From the NCBI GenBank assembly GCA_018364455.1, contig JAGZLW010000047.1, forward strand, positions 1 to 14,196: a DNA stretch of 14,196 nt. Direction: 5' to 3'. The notes below the pieces were generated by a model. The model worked only from the letters and a program-made list of their open reading frames with translations, searched no databases and was not told where the DNA came from. This document shows, in pieces, positions 5,309-12,592 of the stretch (positions are counted from its first letter, which is position 1; every line of letters starts with the position of its first letter). A program made the position numbers and the translations under genes. This stretch comes from Streptococcus mitis. GTDB lineage: Bacteria > Bacillota > Bacilli > Lactobacillales > Streptococcaceae.

Positions 5309-7042
5309 TTAATCGAAGTTAACGTATTCTTTTTGAAGTTCAAGAACTTCTTCCATTGTTGAACACTCTGTAAGGGCACGGTTTGCGTACTCTTCCATCT
5401 TAGCAGTATCCAATTTCTTCATCAAGCTACGTGTACGAAGTACAGATGTTGCTGACATAGAGAACTCATCCAAGCCCATTCCGACAAGAAGTGGAACAGC
5501 TTTTTGATCGCCAGCCATCTCACCACACATACCAGCCCATTTACCTTCAGCGTGAGCTGCCTTGATAACGTTGTTGATCAAGCGAAGGATTGATGGGTTA
5601 TATGGTTGGTAAAGGTATGAAACTTGCTCGTTCATACGGTCTGCTGCCATTGAGTATTGGATTAAGTCGTTTGTACCAATTGACATGAAGTCTACTTCTT
5701 TTGCAAATTGGTCTGCAAGCATTGCTGCTGCAGGGATTTCAATCATGATACCAACTTGGATGTCATCCGCAACTGCAACACCTTCAGCAAGAAGGTTTGC
5801 TTTTTCTTCTTCATAAACTGCTTTAGCTGCACGGAATTCTTTCAAAAGGGCAACCATTGGGAACATGATACGCAATTGACCATGAACAGAAGCACGAAGA
5901 AGGGCACGGATTTGTGTACGGAACATTGCATCTCCAGTTTCAGAAATAGAGATACGAAGGGCACGGAATCCAAGGAATGGGTTCATTTCGTGTGGCATAT
6001 CAAAGTAAGGAAGTTCCTTATCTCCACCGATATCCATTGTACGAACAACTACTGGTTTACCATTCATTCCCTCAAGAACAGCCTTGTATGCTTCATACTG
6101 CTCATCTTCAGTTGGGAAGTCTTGAGAATCCATGTACAAGAATTCTGTACGGTAAAGTCCAACAGCTTCAGCACCGTTGTTGTTAACACCTTCAACGTCT
6201 TTTGGAGTACCGATGTTAGCTGCCAACTCGAAGTGTTTACCGTCAGCAGTCACTGTTTGAGCATCTTTCAAAAGTGCCCATTCAGCTTTTTGTTTAGCAT
6301 AAGCTTCACCAGCTGCTTTAAATTCTGCCGCTTGTTCATCTGTTGGGTTGATAATCACTTCACCAGTAATTCCGTTAACGGCAAGGATATCGCCGTCTTT
6401 CACTACTTCAGTGATGTTGTTTGTTCCCAATACAGCTGCAATTTCAAGTGTACGTGCCATGATAGCTGAGTGGCTTGTACGTCCACCGATGTTTGTTACA
6501 AAAGCTTTTACAAAGTTTTTGTCCAATTGAGCTGTATCAGATGGTGTCAAGTCATGCGCAATCACGATTACTTCTTCATTGATTGAAGCTGGGTTTGGCA
6601 ATTTCTTACCAAGAAGGTTTGCCAACACACGTTTTGTCACGTCGCGGATATCCGCTGCACGTTCTTGCATGTATGGGTTGTCTTCCATGCCTTCAAAGAT
6701 AGTGATGAACATGTCAGTCACTTCTTTAAGACCTGCTTCTGCATTGACTTTCTTGGCACGGATTGTTTCTTTAATCTGACCAATCAATTCTGGGTCAGAA
6801 AGAACCATCAAATGAGCGTCAAAAACTTGAGCCGCTTCTTCACCAAGCGTACCTACAGCTTTCTCACGGATAAGAGAAAGCTCGTTTTGAGAAGCTTCAA
6901 GAGCTACATCCAAACGAGCCTCTTCTGCGTTTGTATCTTCGACTGAAATAGTCTCGAATGACAAATCCGGTTGAACGAGTAGATATGCTTTTGCAACTGC
7001 AACACCGTCAGATGCCGCGATTCCTTTAAGCATTTCTGTCAT
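5309..7042 (-). CDS. ptsI: Enzyme I of the phosphotransferase system (phosphoenolpyruvate-protein phosphotransferase)
   Basis: 577 residues, normal for Gram-positive EI. It takes phosphate from phosphoenolpyruvate and passes it to His15 of HPr, feeding all PTS sugars and also DhaM. Domains: N-terminal HPr-binding and swivelling domain with the active His191 in NIGGRTSHSAIMAR, then the C-terminal PEP-binding barrel with Arg298 (GLYRTE), Arg334 (VVVRTMDIGGDKE), metal-ligand region GIMIEIPAA, SIGTNDLIQY and the catalytic Cys506 in GMCGEMAGD. All are intact. Five bases separate it from ptsH, and AAGGAAA just before the ATG lies inside the end of ptsH. Both are transcribed from the ptsH promoter and end at the terminator at 5272-5301. 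Confidence 0.98.
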   Translation of the reverse strand: MTEMLKGIAASDGVAVAKAYLLVQPDLSFETISVEDTNAEEARLDVALEASQNELSLIREKAVGTLGEEAAQVFDAHLMVLSDPELIGQIKETIRAKKVNAEAGLKEVTDMFITIFEGMEDNPYMQERAADIRDVTKRVLANLLGKKLPNPASINEEVIVIAHDLTPSDTAQLDKNFVKAFVTNIGGRTSHSAIMARTLEIAAVLGTNNITEVVKDGDILAVNGITGEVIINPTDEQAAEFKAAGEAYAKQKAEWALLKDAQTVTADGKHFELAANIGTPKDVEGVNNNGAEAVGLYRTEFLYMDSQDFPTEDEQYEAYKAVLEGMNGKPVVVRTMDIGGDKELPYFDMPHEMNPFLGFRALRISISETGDAMFRTQIRALLRASVHGQLRIMFPMVALLKEFRAAKAVYEEEKANLLAEGVAVADDIQVGIMIEIPAAAMLADQFAKEVDFMSIGTNDLIQYSMAADRMNEQVSYLYQPYNPSILRLINNVIKAAHAEGKWAGMCGEMAGDQKAVPLLVGMGLDEFSMSATSVLRTRSLMKKLDTAKMEEYANRALTECSTMEEVLELQKEYVNFD

Positions 7043-7047
7043 TTTCC

Positions 7048-7311
7048 TTATGCCAATCCTTCTTTTTCCATTGTTTCTGAGATTGCAGCGATAGCGTCAT
7101 CTGCATCTGCACCTTCAGCTGAGATAGTTACGTCAGCACCTTGGCCAACACCAAGACTCATAACACCCATGATTGATTTAAGGTTAACTGATTTACCTTT
7201 GTACTCAAGAGTGATATCTGAAGCAAATTTGCTAGCAGTTTGTACCAACAATGTTGCTGGACGTGCGTGAATACCTGTTTCTGCCACTACGTGGAAATCT
7301 TTAGAAGCCAT
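7048..7311 (-). CDS. ptsH: HPr, phosphocarrier protein of the PTS
   Basis: 87 residues, standard size. His15 in ETGIHARPAT receives phosphate from Enzyme I and gives it to the sugar-specific EIIA proteins and to DhaM. Ser46 in NLKSIMGVMSLG is the HPr kinase/phosphorylase site; HPr-Ser-P is the co-repressor of CcpA in Firmicutes, and a perfect cre site is present in this window upstream of dhaK. AAGGAG nine bases before the ATG. First gene of ptsHI, with a near-consensus promoter upstream, as expected for one of the most abundant proteins in the cell. Confidence 0.98.
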   Translation of the reverse strand: MASKDFHVVAETGIHARPATLLVQTASKFASDITLEYKGKSVNLKSIMGVMSLGVGQGADVTISAEGADADDAIAAISETMEKEGLA

Positions 7312-7373
7312 AGTTTGACTCTCCTTTTGTTCTTTCTTTTTTGAGTTATATGTGATAACCCTTACAATTTGGT

Positions 7374-7402
7374 ATTATATCATCTTCTAGGATTTTTTTC
7401 AA
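7374..7402 (-). promoter_or_regulatory. ptsHI promoter
   Basis: On the minus strand TTGAAA (7402-7397), a 17-base spacer, then a perfect TATAAT (7379-7374), ending 62 bases before the ptsH start. The best housekeeping promoter in the window, consistent with strong constitutive expression. Confidence 0.85.
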
Positions 7403-7533
7403 GCATTTTATGGGATTTATTCAATTTCCTTTCAGATAACTTGCTGAAAATCTTCTATCCTAGATGACAAAACACAGGATATAGTTTTCCAAAAAACTAC
7501 TTATAGGATAATTATCACTATTCCATAAAACAA

Positions 7534-7549
7534 ACACTACATATTGTGT
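7534..7549. promoter_or_regulatory. NrdR box 1
   Basis: ACACTACATATTGTGT, a near-palindrome that fits the NrdR-box pattern acaCwAtATaTwGtgt at almost every position. NrdR is the ATP/dATP-sensing zinc-finger repressor of ribonucleotide reductase genes. It is one of a pair, with the second at 7576-7591. Confidence 0.8.
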
Positions 7550-7575
7550 TTTGTGACCTTTAGTAGAAAAATAGA

Positions 7576-7591
7576 CCACTATATTTAGTTT
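7576..7591. promoter_or_regulatory. NrdR box 2
   Basis: CCACTATATTTAGTTT keeps the CTATAT-TAG core of the NrdR box. It starts exactly 42 bases after box 1, four turns of the helix, so both boxes face the same side. It ends seven bases before the nrdH -35, a position suited to repression of nrdHE. Confidence 0.75.
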
Positions 7592-7598
7592 TAAATCA

Positions 7599-7626
7599 TT
7601 GACAAAAATTTATTTTCTGATATACT
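7599..7626 (+). promoter_or_regulatory. nrdHE promoter
   Basis: A perfect TTGACA at 7599-7604, a 16-base spacer, and TATACT at 7621-7626, about 35 bases before the nrdH ATG. Two NrdR boxes lie just upstream. The gap 7403-7598 between the divergent ptsH and nrdH units holds no gene, only these sites and some weaker dyads. Confidence 0.8.
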
Positions 7627-7661
7627 AAGAAAGTAATCTATTTTGAAAGAGGAGTTACACA

Positions 7662-7880
7662 ATGGTAACCGTTTATTCTAAAAACAACTGTGTCCAATGT
7701 AAGATGACCAAACGTTTCTTGGACAGTAATAATGTCGCTTATCGTGAAATCAATCTTGATGAGCAACCTGAGTACATCGATCAAGTTAAAGAGCTCGGTT
7801 TCAGCGCAGCTCCTGTTATCCAAACACCAACTGAAGTCTTTTCAGGTTTCCAACCAGGAAAACTGAAACAATTAGCATAA
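7662..7880 (+). CDS. nrdH: NrdH, glutaredoxin-like electron donor for class Ib ribonucleotide reductase
   Basis: 72 residues, the usual size. The thioredoxin-fold redox pair is CVQC (Cys10, Cys13) in VYSKNNCVQCKMTKRFL. The family mark SGFQPGKL is near the C-terminus, and SAAPVIQT is the cis-proline loop. It reduces the C-terminal cysteine pair of NrdE and is itself reduced by thioredoxin reductase. AAAGAGGAG seven bases before the ATG is a strong ribosome binding site. First gene of nrdHE; nrdE begins 80 bases later, after a possible attenuator hairpin. Confidence 0.96.
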   Translation: MVTVYSKNNCVQCKMTKRFLDSNNVAYREINLDEQPEYIDQVKELGFSAAPVIQTPTEVFSGFQPGKLKQLA

Positions 7881-7906
7881 TCTTAGTACATCATCCAGAA
7901 GAAACT

Positions 7907-7940
7907 GCTTCTAGGGCTAACTTAGAAGCCTTTCTTTTGT
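7907..7940 (+). other. Attenuator-like hairpin between nrdH and nrdE
   Basis: GCTTCTA (7907-7913) pairs with TAGAAGC (7923-7929) around a nine-base loop, and CTTTCTTTTGT follows, as in a weak terminator. An upstream AGAAG (7897-7901) can pair instead with CTTCT (7908-7912), so two exclusive structures share one arm. It could lower nrdE expression relative to nrdH or mark an RNA end. Confidence 0.4.
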
Positions 7941-7960
7941 AATTAGATAAGGGAAATTTT

Positions 7961-10120
7961 ATGGGATTAAAACATCTTGAGGACGTGACTTACTTCCGTC
8001 TCAATAACGAAATCAACCGTCCTGTTAATGGACAAATCATGCTTCATAAAGATAAGGAAGCCTTGGATGCCTTCTTTAAAGAAAATGTAGTTCCAAACAC
8101 TATGGTTTTTGATTCAATCAAAGATAAAATCAACTACCTCATTGAACAAAACTACATCGAAACAGCCTTTATCAAGAAATACCGTCCAGAATTTTTGGAA
8201 GAATTGCATCAATTTATCAAAGACCAAAACTTCCAATTCAAGTCTTTCATGGCTGCCTATAAATTTTATAATCAATATGCCTTAAAGACTAACGACGGTG
8301 AATATTATCTTGAAAGTATGGAAGACCGCGTCTTCTTTAACGCCCTTTATTTTGCTGATGGTAATGAAGCTATTGCCATCGATATTGCCAATGAAATCAT
8401 CCACCAACGCTACCAACCTGCCACACCTTCCTTCTTGAATGCTGGACGTGCTCGTCGTGGGGAGTTGGTATCCTGTTTCTTGATTCAGGTCACAGATGAC
8501 ATGAACTCTATTGGACGTTCTATCAACTCTGCCCTTCAACTTTCACGTATCGGTGGTGGTGTGGGAATTTCCCTCAGCAACCTTCGTGAAGCTGGTGCAC
8601 CTATCAAGGGCTATGAAGGAGCTGCTTCAGGTGTCGTTCCTGTTATGAAGCTTTTCGAAGATAGCTTCTCTTACTCAAACCAATTGGGGCAACGTCAAGG
8701 TGCCGGGGTTGTCTACCTCAACGTCTTTCACCCAGATATCATCTCCTTCCTTTCAACTAAGAAAGAAAACGCCGATGAAAAAGTTCGTGTTAAGACCCTT
8801 TCACTTGGTGTTGTGGTACCAGATAAATTCTACGAATTGGCTCGCAAAAATGAAGAAATGTACCTCTTCAGTCCTTACTCTGTAGAACTTGAATACGGTG
8901 TGCCATTTAACTACATCGACATCACTGAAAAATACGATGAATTAGTCGCAAATCCAAATATCCGCAAGACAAAAATCAAGGCGCGTGATTTGGAAACTGA
9001 AATCTCTAAATTGCAACAAGAGTCTGGCTACCCTTATGTAGTCAACATTGATACGGCTAACCGTGCAAACCCTGTTGATGGTAAGATTATCATGAGTAAC
9101 TTGTGTTCTGAGATTCTTCAAGTTCAAGAACCAAGCTTGATCAACGATGCTCAAGAATTCCTGCAAATGGGAACAGACGTTTCATGTAACCTTGGTTCAA
9201 CCAACGTGGTTAACATGATGACTTCACCTGACTTTGGTCGTTCTATCCGTGCTATGGTTCGTGCCCTTACTTTCGTTACAGATAGTTCACACATCGTAGC
9301 TGTGCCTACCATCGACCATGGAAATAGCCAAGCTCACACCTTTGGACTTGGTGCCATGGGACTTCACAGCTACCTTGCCCAACAACTGATTGAATATGGA
9401 TCACCTGAGTCTGTTGAATTTACAAGCATCTACTTCATGCTCATGAACTACTGGACCTTGGTAGAATCAAACAATATCGCGCGTGAACGTGGTATCACCT
9501 TCCATAACTTTGAAAAATCAGACTATGCTAACGGAAGCTACTTTGACAAGTATGTGACTGGCGAGTTTGTTCCAAAATCAGACCGTGTTAAAGAACTCTT
9601 CAAAGATGTCTTTATCCCTAGTGCTACTGACTGGGCTGAACTTCGCGACAAGGTTCAAGCAGATGGTCTTTACCACCAAAACCGCCTTGCTGTAGCGCCA
9701 AATGGTTCTATCAGTTACATCAATGACGTTTCTGCTTCTATCCACCCGATTACGCAACGTATCGAAGAACGCCAAGAAAAGAAAATCGGTAAAATCTACT
9801 ATCCTGCTGCTGGCTTGTCAACAGAAACCATTCCTTACTACACTTCTGCTTACGACATGGATATGCGTAAAGTGATTGATGTTTACGCTGCTGCGACTGA
9901 GCACGTAGACCAAGGACTTTCACTCACTCTCTTCATGCGTAGTGACATTCCAAAAGGTCTTTACGAATGGAAGAAAGAAAACAAACAAACGACACGTGAC
10001 TTGTCTATCCTTCGTAACTATGCCTTTAACAAGGGTATCAAGTCTATCTACTACGTCCGTACCTTTACAGATGATGGTGGAGAAGTCGGTGCTAACCAAT
10101 GTGAAAGCTGTGTGATTTAA
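7961..10120 (+). CDS. nrdE: NrdE, catalytic (alpha) subunit of class Ib ribonucleoside-diphosphate reductase
   Basis: 719 residues. It reduces ribonucleoside diphosphates to deoxyribonucleotides, using a radical generated in NrdF. Active-site residues are visible: redox pair Cys172 (ELVSCFLIQ) and Cys409 (TDVSCNLGS), thiyl Cys382 with Asn380 and Glu384 (SNLCSEI), and the C-terminal pair Cys714/Cys717 in NQCESCVI that NrdH reduces. The specificity region SRIGGGVGISLSNLR is intact. As in other class Ib enzymes, the N-terminal ATP-cone is missing, so dATP feedback at that site is not expected. AAGGGA eight bases before the ATG. It shares the nrdH promoter and NrdR boxes. A strong terminator follows it and separates it from nrdF. 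Confidence 0.98.
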   Translation: MGLKHLEDVTYFRLNNEINRPVNGQIMLHKDKEALDAFFKENVVPNTMVFDSIKDKINYLIEQNYIETAFIKKYRPEFLEELHQFIKDQNFQFKSFMAAYKFYNQYALKTNDGEYYLESMEDRVFFNALYFADGNEAIAIDIANEIIHQRYQPATPSFLNAGRARRGELVSCFLIQVTDDMNSIGRSINSALQLSRIGGGVGISLSNLREAGAPIKGYEGAASGVVPVMKLFEDSFSYSNQLGQRQGAGVVYLNVFHPDIISFLSTKKENADEKVRVKTLSLGVVVPDKFYELARKNEEMYLFSPYSVELEYGVPFNYIDITEKYDELVANPNIRKTKIKARDLETEISKLQQESGYPYVVNIDTANRANPVDGKIIMSNLCSEILQVQEPSLINDAQEFLQMGTDVSCNLGSTNVVNMMTSPDFGRSIRAMVRALTFVTDSSHIVAVPTIDHGNSQAHTFGLGAMGLHSYLAQQLIEYGSPESVEFTSIYFMLMNYWTLVESNNIARERGITFHNFEKSDYANGSYFDKYVTGEFVPKSDRVKELFKDVFIPSATDWAELRDKVQADGLYHQNRLAVAPNGSISYINDVSASIHPITQRIEERQEKKIGKIYYPAAGLSTETIPYYTSAYDMDMRKVIDVYAAATEHVDQGLSLTLFMRSDIPKGLYEWKKENKQTTRDLSILRNYAFNKGIKSIYYVRTFTDDGGEVGANQCESCVI

Positions 10121-10209
10121 TCTTTGCTTGAGGAAACTACATTTTCTCAGATAAGTGATTCATTCACCCTGCTAAACTAAACTGGAATAAGCATCTATAC
10201 TATGAAATA

Positions 10210-10237
10210 ACAAAAAGTCGGGCTTCCGACTTTTTGT
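10210..10237 (+). terminator. Rho-independent terminator between nrdE and nrdF
   Basis: ACAAAAAGTCGG-GCTT-CCGACTTTTTGT, a perfect 12-bp stem with a four-base loop whose descending arm supplies the T run. It starts 90 bases after the nrdE stop and should end nrdHE transcripts, probably in both directions. Confidence 0.85.
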
Positions 10238-10255
10238 GCGATACTCCTCTAGAAT

Positions 10256-10266
10256 TATGATAAAAT
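10256..10266 (+). promoter_or_regulatory. nrdF promoter (extended -10)
   Basis: TATGATAAAAT fits the extended -10 TRTGnTATAAT with one change in the hexamer. A possible upstream TTGTGC (10234-10239) is at the edge of the preceding hairpin and is the right distance only from the alternative hexamer TATGAT. No NrdR box was found here. The same 11 bases occur in the lacR promoter. Confidence 0.65.
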
Positions 10267-10314
10267 AGAGATAATTGTGAGTTCGCAATACTAAACACAG
10301 AAAGAGATTTCAAA

Positions 10315-11277
10315 ATGGAAACTTACTACAAAGCCATTAACTGGAATGCCATCGAAGATGTCATCGACAAATCAACCTGGGAAAAACTGACAGAGCAATT
10401 CTGGCTCGACACTCGTATTCCCTTGTCAAATGACTTGGATGACTGGAGAAAGCTATCAAATGTAGAAAAAGACTTAGTTGGAAAAGTCTTTGGTGGTTTA
10501 ACACTTCTCGATACTATGCAATCTGAAACTGGGGTTCAAGCCCTTCGCGCAGACATCCGTACACCCCATGAGGAAGCTGTTTTCAATAACATCCAATTTA
10601 TGGAATCTGTCCACGCTAAATCTTATTCATCAATCTTTTCTACCTTGAATACTAAGGCTGAGATTGAAGAAATTTTCGAATGGACCAATACCAATCCTTA
10701 CCTACAAAAGAAGGCTGAGATCGTCAACGAAATCTACCTAAACGGTAGCCCACTTGAAAAGAAAGTTGCCAGCGTCTTCCTTGAAACCTTCCTCTTCTAC
10801 TCAGGTTTCTTCACTCCCCTCTACTACCTCGGTAATAACAAACTAGCCAACGTTGCGGAAATCATTAAATTGATCATTCGTGATGAGTCTGTTCACGGAA
10901 CCTACATCGGTTACAAATTCCAACTCGGTTTCAATGAATTACCTGAAGAAGAGCAAGAAAAACTCAAAGAATGGATGTACGACCTTCTCTACACTCTTTA
11001 TGAAAATGAAGAAGGTTATACAGAAAGTCTCTATGATGGTGTTGGTTGGACGGAAGAAGTCAAAACCTTCCTTCGCTACAATGCCAATAAAGCTCTCATG
11101 AACCTGGGACAAGATCCACTCTTCCCAGATTCAGCAGATGATGTCAATCCAATCGTTATGAACGGTATTTCAACAGGAACATCCAACCACGACTTCTTCT
11201 CTCAAGTCGGAAATGGTTACCTTCTTGGTGAAGTTGAAGCTATGCAAGACGATGACTACAACTACGGTTTGGACTAA
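10315..11277 (+). CDS. nrdF: NrdF, radical-generating (beta) subunit of class Ib ribonucleotide reductase
   Basis: 320 residues, the normal length. It houses the dimetal site and tyrosyl radical that start catalysis in NrdE. All expected ligands are present: Asp66 (TLLDTMQSE), Glu97 and His100 (QFMESVHAKSYSS), Glu157 (VFLETFLFY), Glu191 and His194 (IIRDESVHG), and the radical Tyr104. It is therefore the standard Mn/Fe-tyrosyl type, not the metal-free variant. The C-terminal tail, with acidic residues and DDDYNYGLD, is the part that docks on NrdE. Assembly of the manganese form needs NrdI, which is not in this window. It has its own promoter after the nrdE terminator and its own terminator. 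Confidence 0.98.
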   Translation: METYYKAINWNAIEDVIDKSTWEKLTEQFWLDTRIPLSNDLDDWRKLSNVEKDLVGKVFGGLTLLDTMQSETGVQALRADIRTPHEEAVFNNIQFMESVHAKSYSSIFSTLNTKAEIEEIFEWTNTNPYLQKKAEIVNEIYLNGSPLEKKVASVFLETFLFYSGFFTPLYYLGNNKLANVAEIIKLIIRDESVHGTYIGYKFQLGFNELPEEEQEKLKEWMYDLLYTLYENEEGYTESLYDGVGWTEEVKTFLRYNANKALMNLGQDPLFPDSADDVNPIVMNGISTGTSNHDFFSQVGNGYLLGEVEAMQDDDYNYGLD

Positions 11278-11305
11278 GGTCATCTATTTTATAAGTGATA
11301 AAAAC

Positions 11306-11352
11306 ATCATGGTTTGTTTAAAACAACCATGATATTTTTGTTTTTGTTTTCT
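11306..11352 (+). terminator. nrdF terminator
   Basis: ATCATGGTT (11306-11314) pairs perfectly with AACCATGAT (11325-11333) and the stem continues inward past a bulged base. ATTTTTGTTTTTG follows. It starts 28 bases after the nrdF stop. Confidence 0.85.
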
Positions 11353-11366
11353 TTTGTTTTTTTAAA

Positions 11367-11395
11367 TTGATTGATTGTATACTTTATGATAAAAT
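11367..11395 (+). promoter_or_regulatory. lacR promoter
   Basis: TTGATT at 11367-11372, a 17-base spacer and TAAAAT at 11390-11395, preceded by TATG so that the -10 is of the extended type. The hexamer ends 25 bases before the chosen lacR start. Confidence 0.7.
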
Positions 11396-11420
11396 AGTAA
11401 TAGAAATAGAGGTGATAACG

Positions 11421-12188
11421 ATGTTAAAGCAGGAAAAACTAGATAATATTCTAGAAACGGTAAATACAAAGGGAACTATTACTGTAAAAGAAATCATGAC
11501 TCGCTTGGATGTATCAGATATGACTGCTAGACGCTACTTGCAAGAGTTGGCAGACAAGGATCTACTTGTTCGAGTACACGGGGGAGCTGAGAAAATTCGC
11601 ACAGGTTCCATTTTAAATAATGAACGTTCCAATATCGAAAAACAAAGCTTACAAATCGCAGAAAAACAAGAAATTAGCCGTTTTGCAGGCCATTTAATTG
11701 ATGAGGGTGAAACTATTTTTATCGGCCCTGGTACGACCTTAGAATCTTTTGCCCGTGAACTTCCAATTGATAATATTCGTGTTGTAACAAACAGTTTACC
11801 AGTCTTTCTCATCCTAAACGAACGAAAACTAACAGATTTGATTTTAATTGGTGGAAACTACCGCTCTATCACTGGAGCCTTTGTGGGAACACTAACCTTG
11901 CAAAACTTATCCAATCTTCAATTTTCTAAAGCTTTCGTTAGCTGTAATGGTATTCAGGACAATGCGATTGCGACCTTTAGTGAAGAGGAAGGTGAATCCC
12001 AACGCATCGCCCTCAACAATTCCAATAAAAAATACTTACTAGCTGACAATAGTAAGTTCAATAAATTTGATTTTTATACCTTCTACAATATCTCTGATAT
12101 TGATACCATCGTTTCAGACTCTAAACTGAGCAAAGAAACCTTCGAACAACTTTCAAAACAAACAAAAATTATCCTTTCTAAACCATAA
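11421..12188 (+). CDS. lacR: LacR, DeoR-family repressor of the lactose/tagatose-6-phosphate genes
   Basis: 255 residues, the size of streptococcal and lactococcal LacR. The N-terminal DeoR helix-turn-helix covers about 6-57 (KLDNILETVNTKGTITVKE, then LDVSDMTARRYLQELADKDLLVRVHGGAEK). The C-terminal sugar-phosphate sensor has the family pattern: IGPGTTLESFAREL, VVTNSLPVFLIL, LIGGNYRSITGAFVG, LLADNSKF. Tagatose-6-phosphate is the known inducer of LacR, and lacG lies close by. I start at 11421, not at the upstream in-frame ATG at 11367, because AGAGGTGAT lies just before it and the upstream codons overlap the promoter. Transcribed alone, convergent with lacG. Another DeoR-type regulator of a related sugar is possible. 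Confidence 0.87.
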   Translation: MLKQEKLDNILETVNTKGTITVKEIMTRLDVSDMTARRYLQELADKDLLVRVHGGAEKIRTGSILNNERSNIEKQSLQIAEKQEISRFAGHLIDEGETIFIGPGTTLESFARELPIDNIRVVTNSLPVFLILNERKLTDLILIGGNYRSITGAFVGTLTLQNLSNLQFSKAFVSCNGIQDNAIATFSEEEGESQRIALNNSNKKYLLADNSKFNKFDFYTFYNISDIDTIVSDSKLSKETFEQLSKQTKIILSKP

Positions 12189-12210
12189 AACTGAGAATTG
12201 ATAAAATATA

Positions 12211-12259
12211 AAATGCGTCATATCAAGAAAATAAGAATCTTGATATGACGCATTTTTTT
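12211..12259. terminator. Bidirectional terminator between lacR and the lacG unit
   Basis: AAATGCGTCATATCAAGA and TCTTGATATGACGCATTT form a perfect 18-bp stem around a nine-base loop. The plus-strand side ends in seven T residues for lacR. On the minus strand TTTTATATTTTA follows and would end the lacG unit. Confidence 0.92.
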
Positions 12260-12293
12260 GATGAAGATTTTTACAAAGAGTTTCCTAGATTCT

Positions 12294-12551
12294 TTATGGT
12301 TGTTGAAACGGCATAAAATCTGAATCAAAGGAGATATTATCCCGTTCTTCAGGACTGATAAAATTTAAAAAGATATTTTTAAACTCTTCCAGCTCATAGT
12401 CTGAATGGCAAATCCATTCTTTACCGGTAGAGACATACCATTTCCCAAGTTTTTTCAGTTCTTCATTCGTCAAACAAGGTATTTGAGAACATTTATCAAA
12501 ATTGATAATATAAACTTTTTCATAAATAGATTGGATAAAATCTTTGAACAT
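12294..12551 (-). CDS. Small hypothetical protein downstream of lacG
   Basis: 85 residues, not recognised as a named family. It is acidic, with a short N-terminal hydrophobic/aromatic helix (FKDFIQSIYEKVYIINF), a middle LTNEELKKLGKWYVST, a WICHSDYELEEFKNIFLNFI segment and an aspartate/phenylalanine-rich tail ending in FQQP. It has two cysteines but no signal peptide or membrane segment. The longest frame begins with GTG at 12563, but no ribosome binding site precedes it. GAGG lies about six bases before the ATG at 12551, so that start is used. It begins 41 bases after lacG on the same strand, probably co-transcribed, and ends before the shared terminator. A gene of unknown function in this place is known between lacR and lacG in pneumococcus. 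Confidence 0.75.
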   Translation of the reverse strand: MFKDFIQSIYEKVYIINFDKCSQIPCLTNEELKKLGKWYVSTGKEWICHSDYELEEFKNIFLNFISPEERDNISFDSDFMPFQQP

Positions 12552-12592
12552 CTTTTGCCTCACTATAATTCTATATCTAATTACTAATTCTA

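Noticed and set aside
5708..6469. 253-codon open frame on the plus strand
   Set aside because: It lies fully antisense to ptsI, whose protein is complete and conserved. The translation is Cys/Phe/His/Ser-rich as expected from the complement of biased codons, and it has no ribosome binding site.
10190..10206. Possible NrdR box around CTATACTATG upstream of nrdF
   Set aside because: Only one half of the palindrome fits, there is no partner in helical phase, and it lies before the terminator.
12551..12563. GTG at 12563 as start of the small gene after lacG
   Set aside because: No ribosome binding site precedes it; its own codons contain the GAGG that serves the ATG at 12551.
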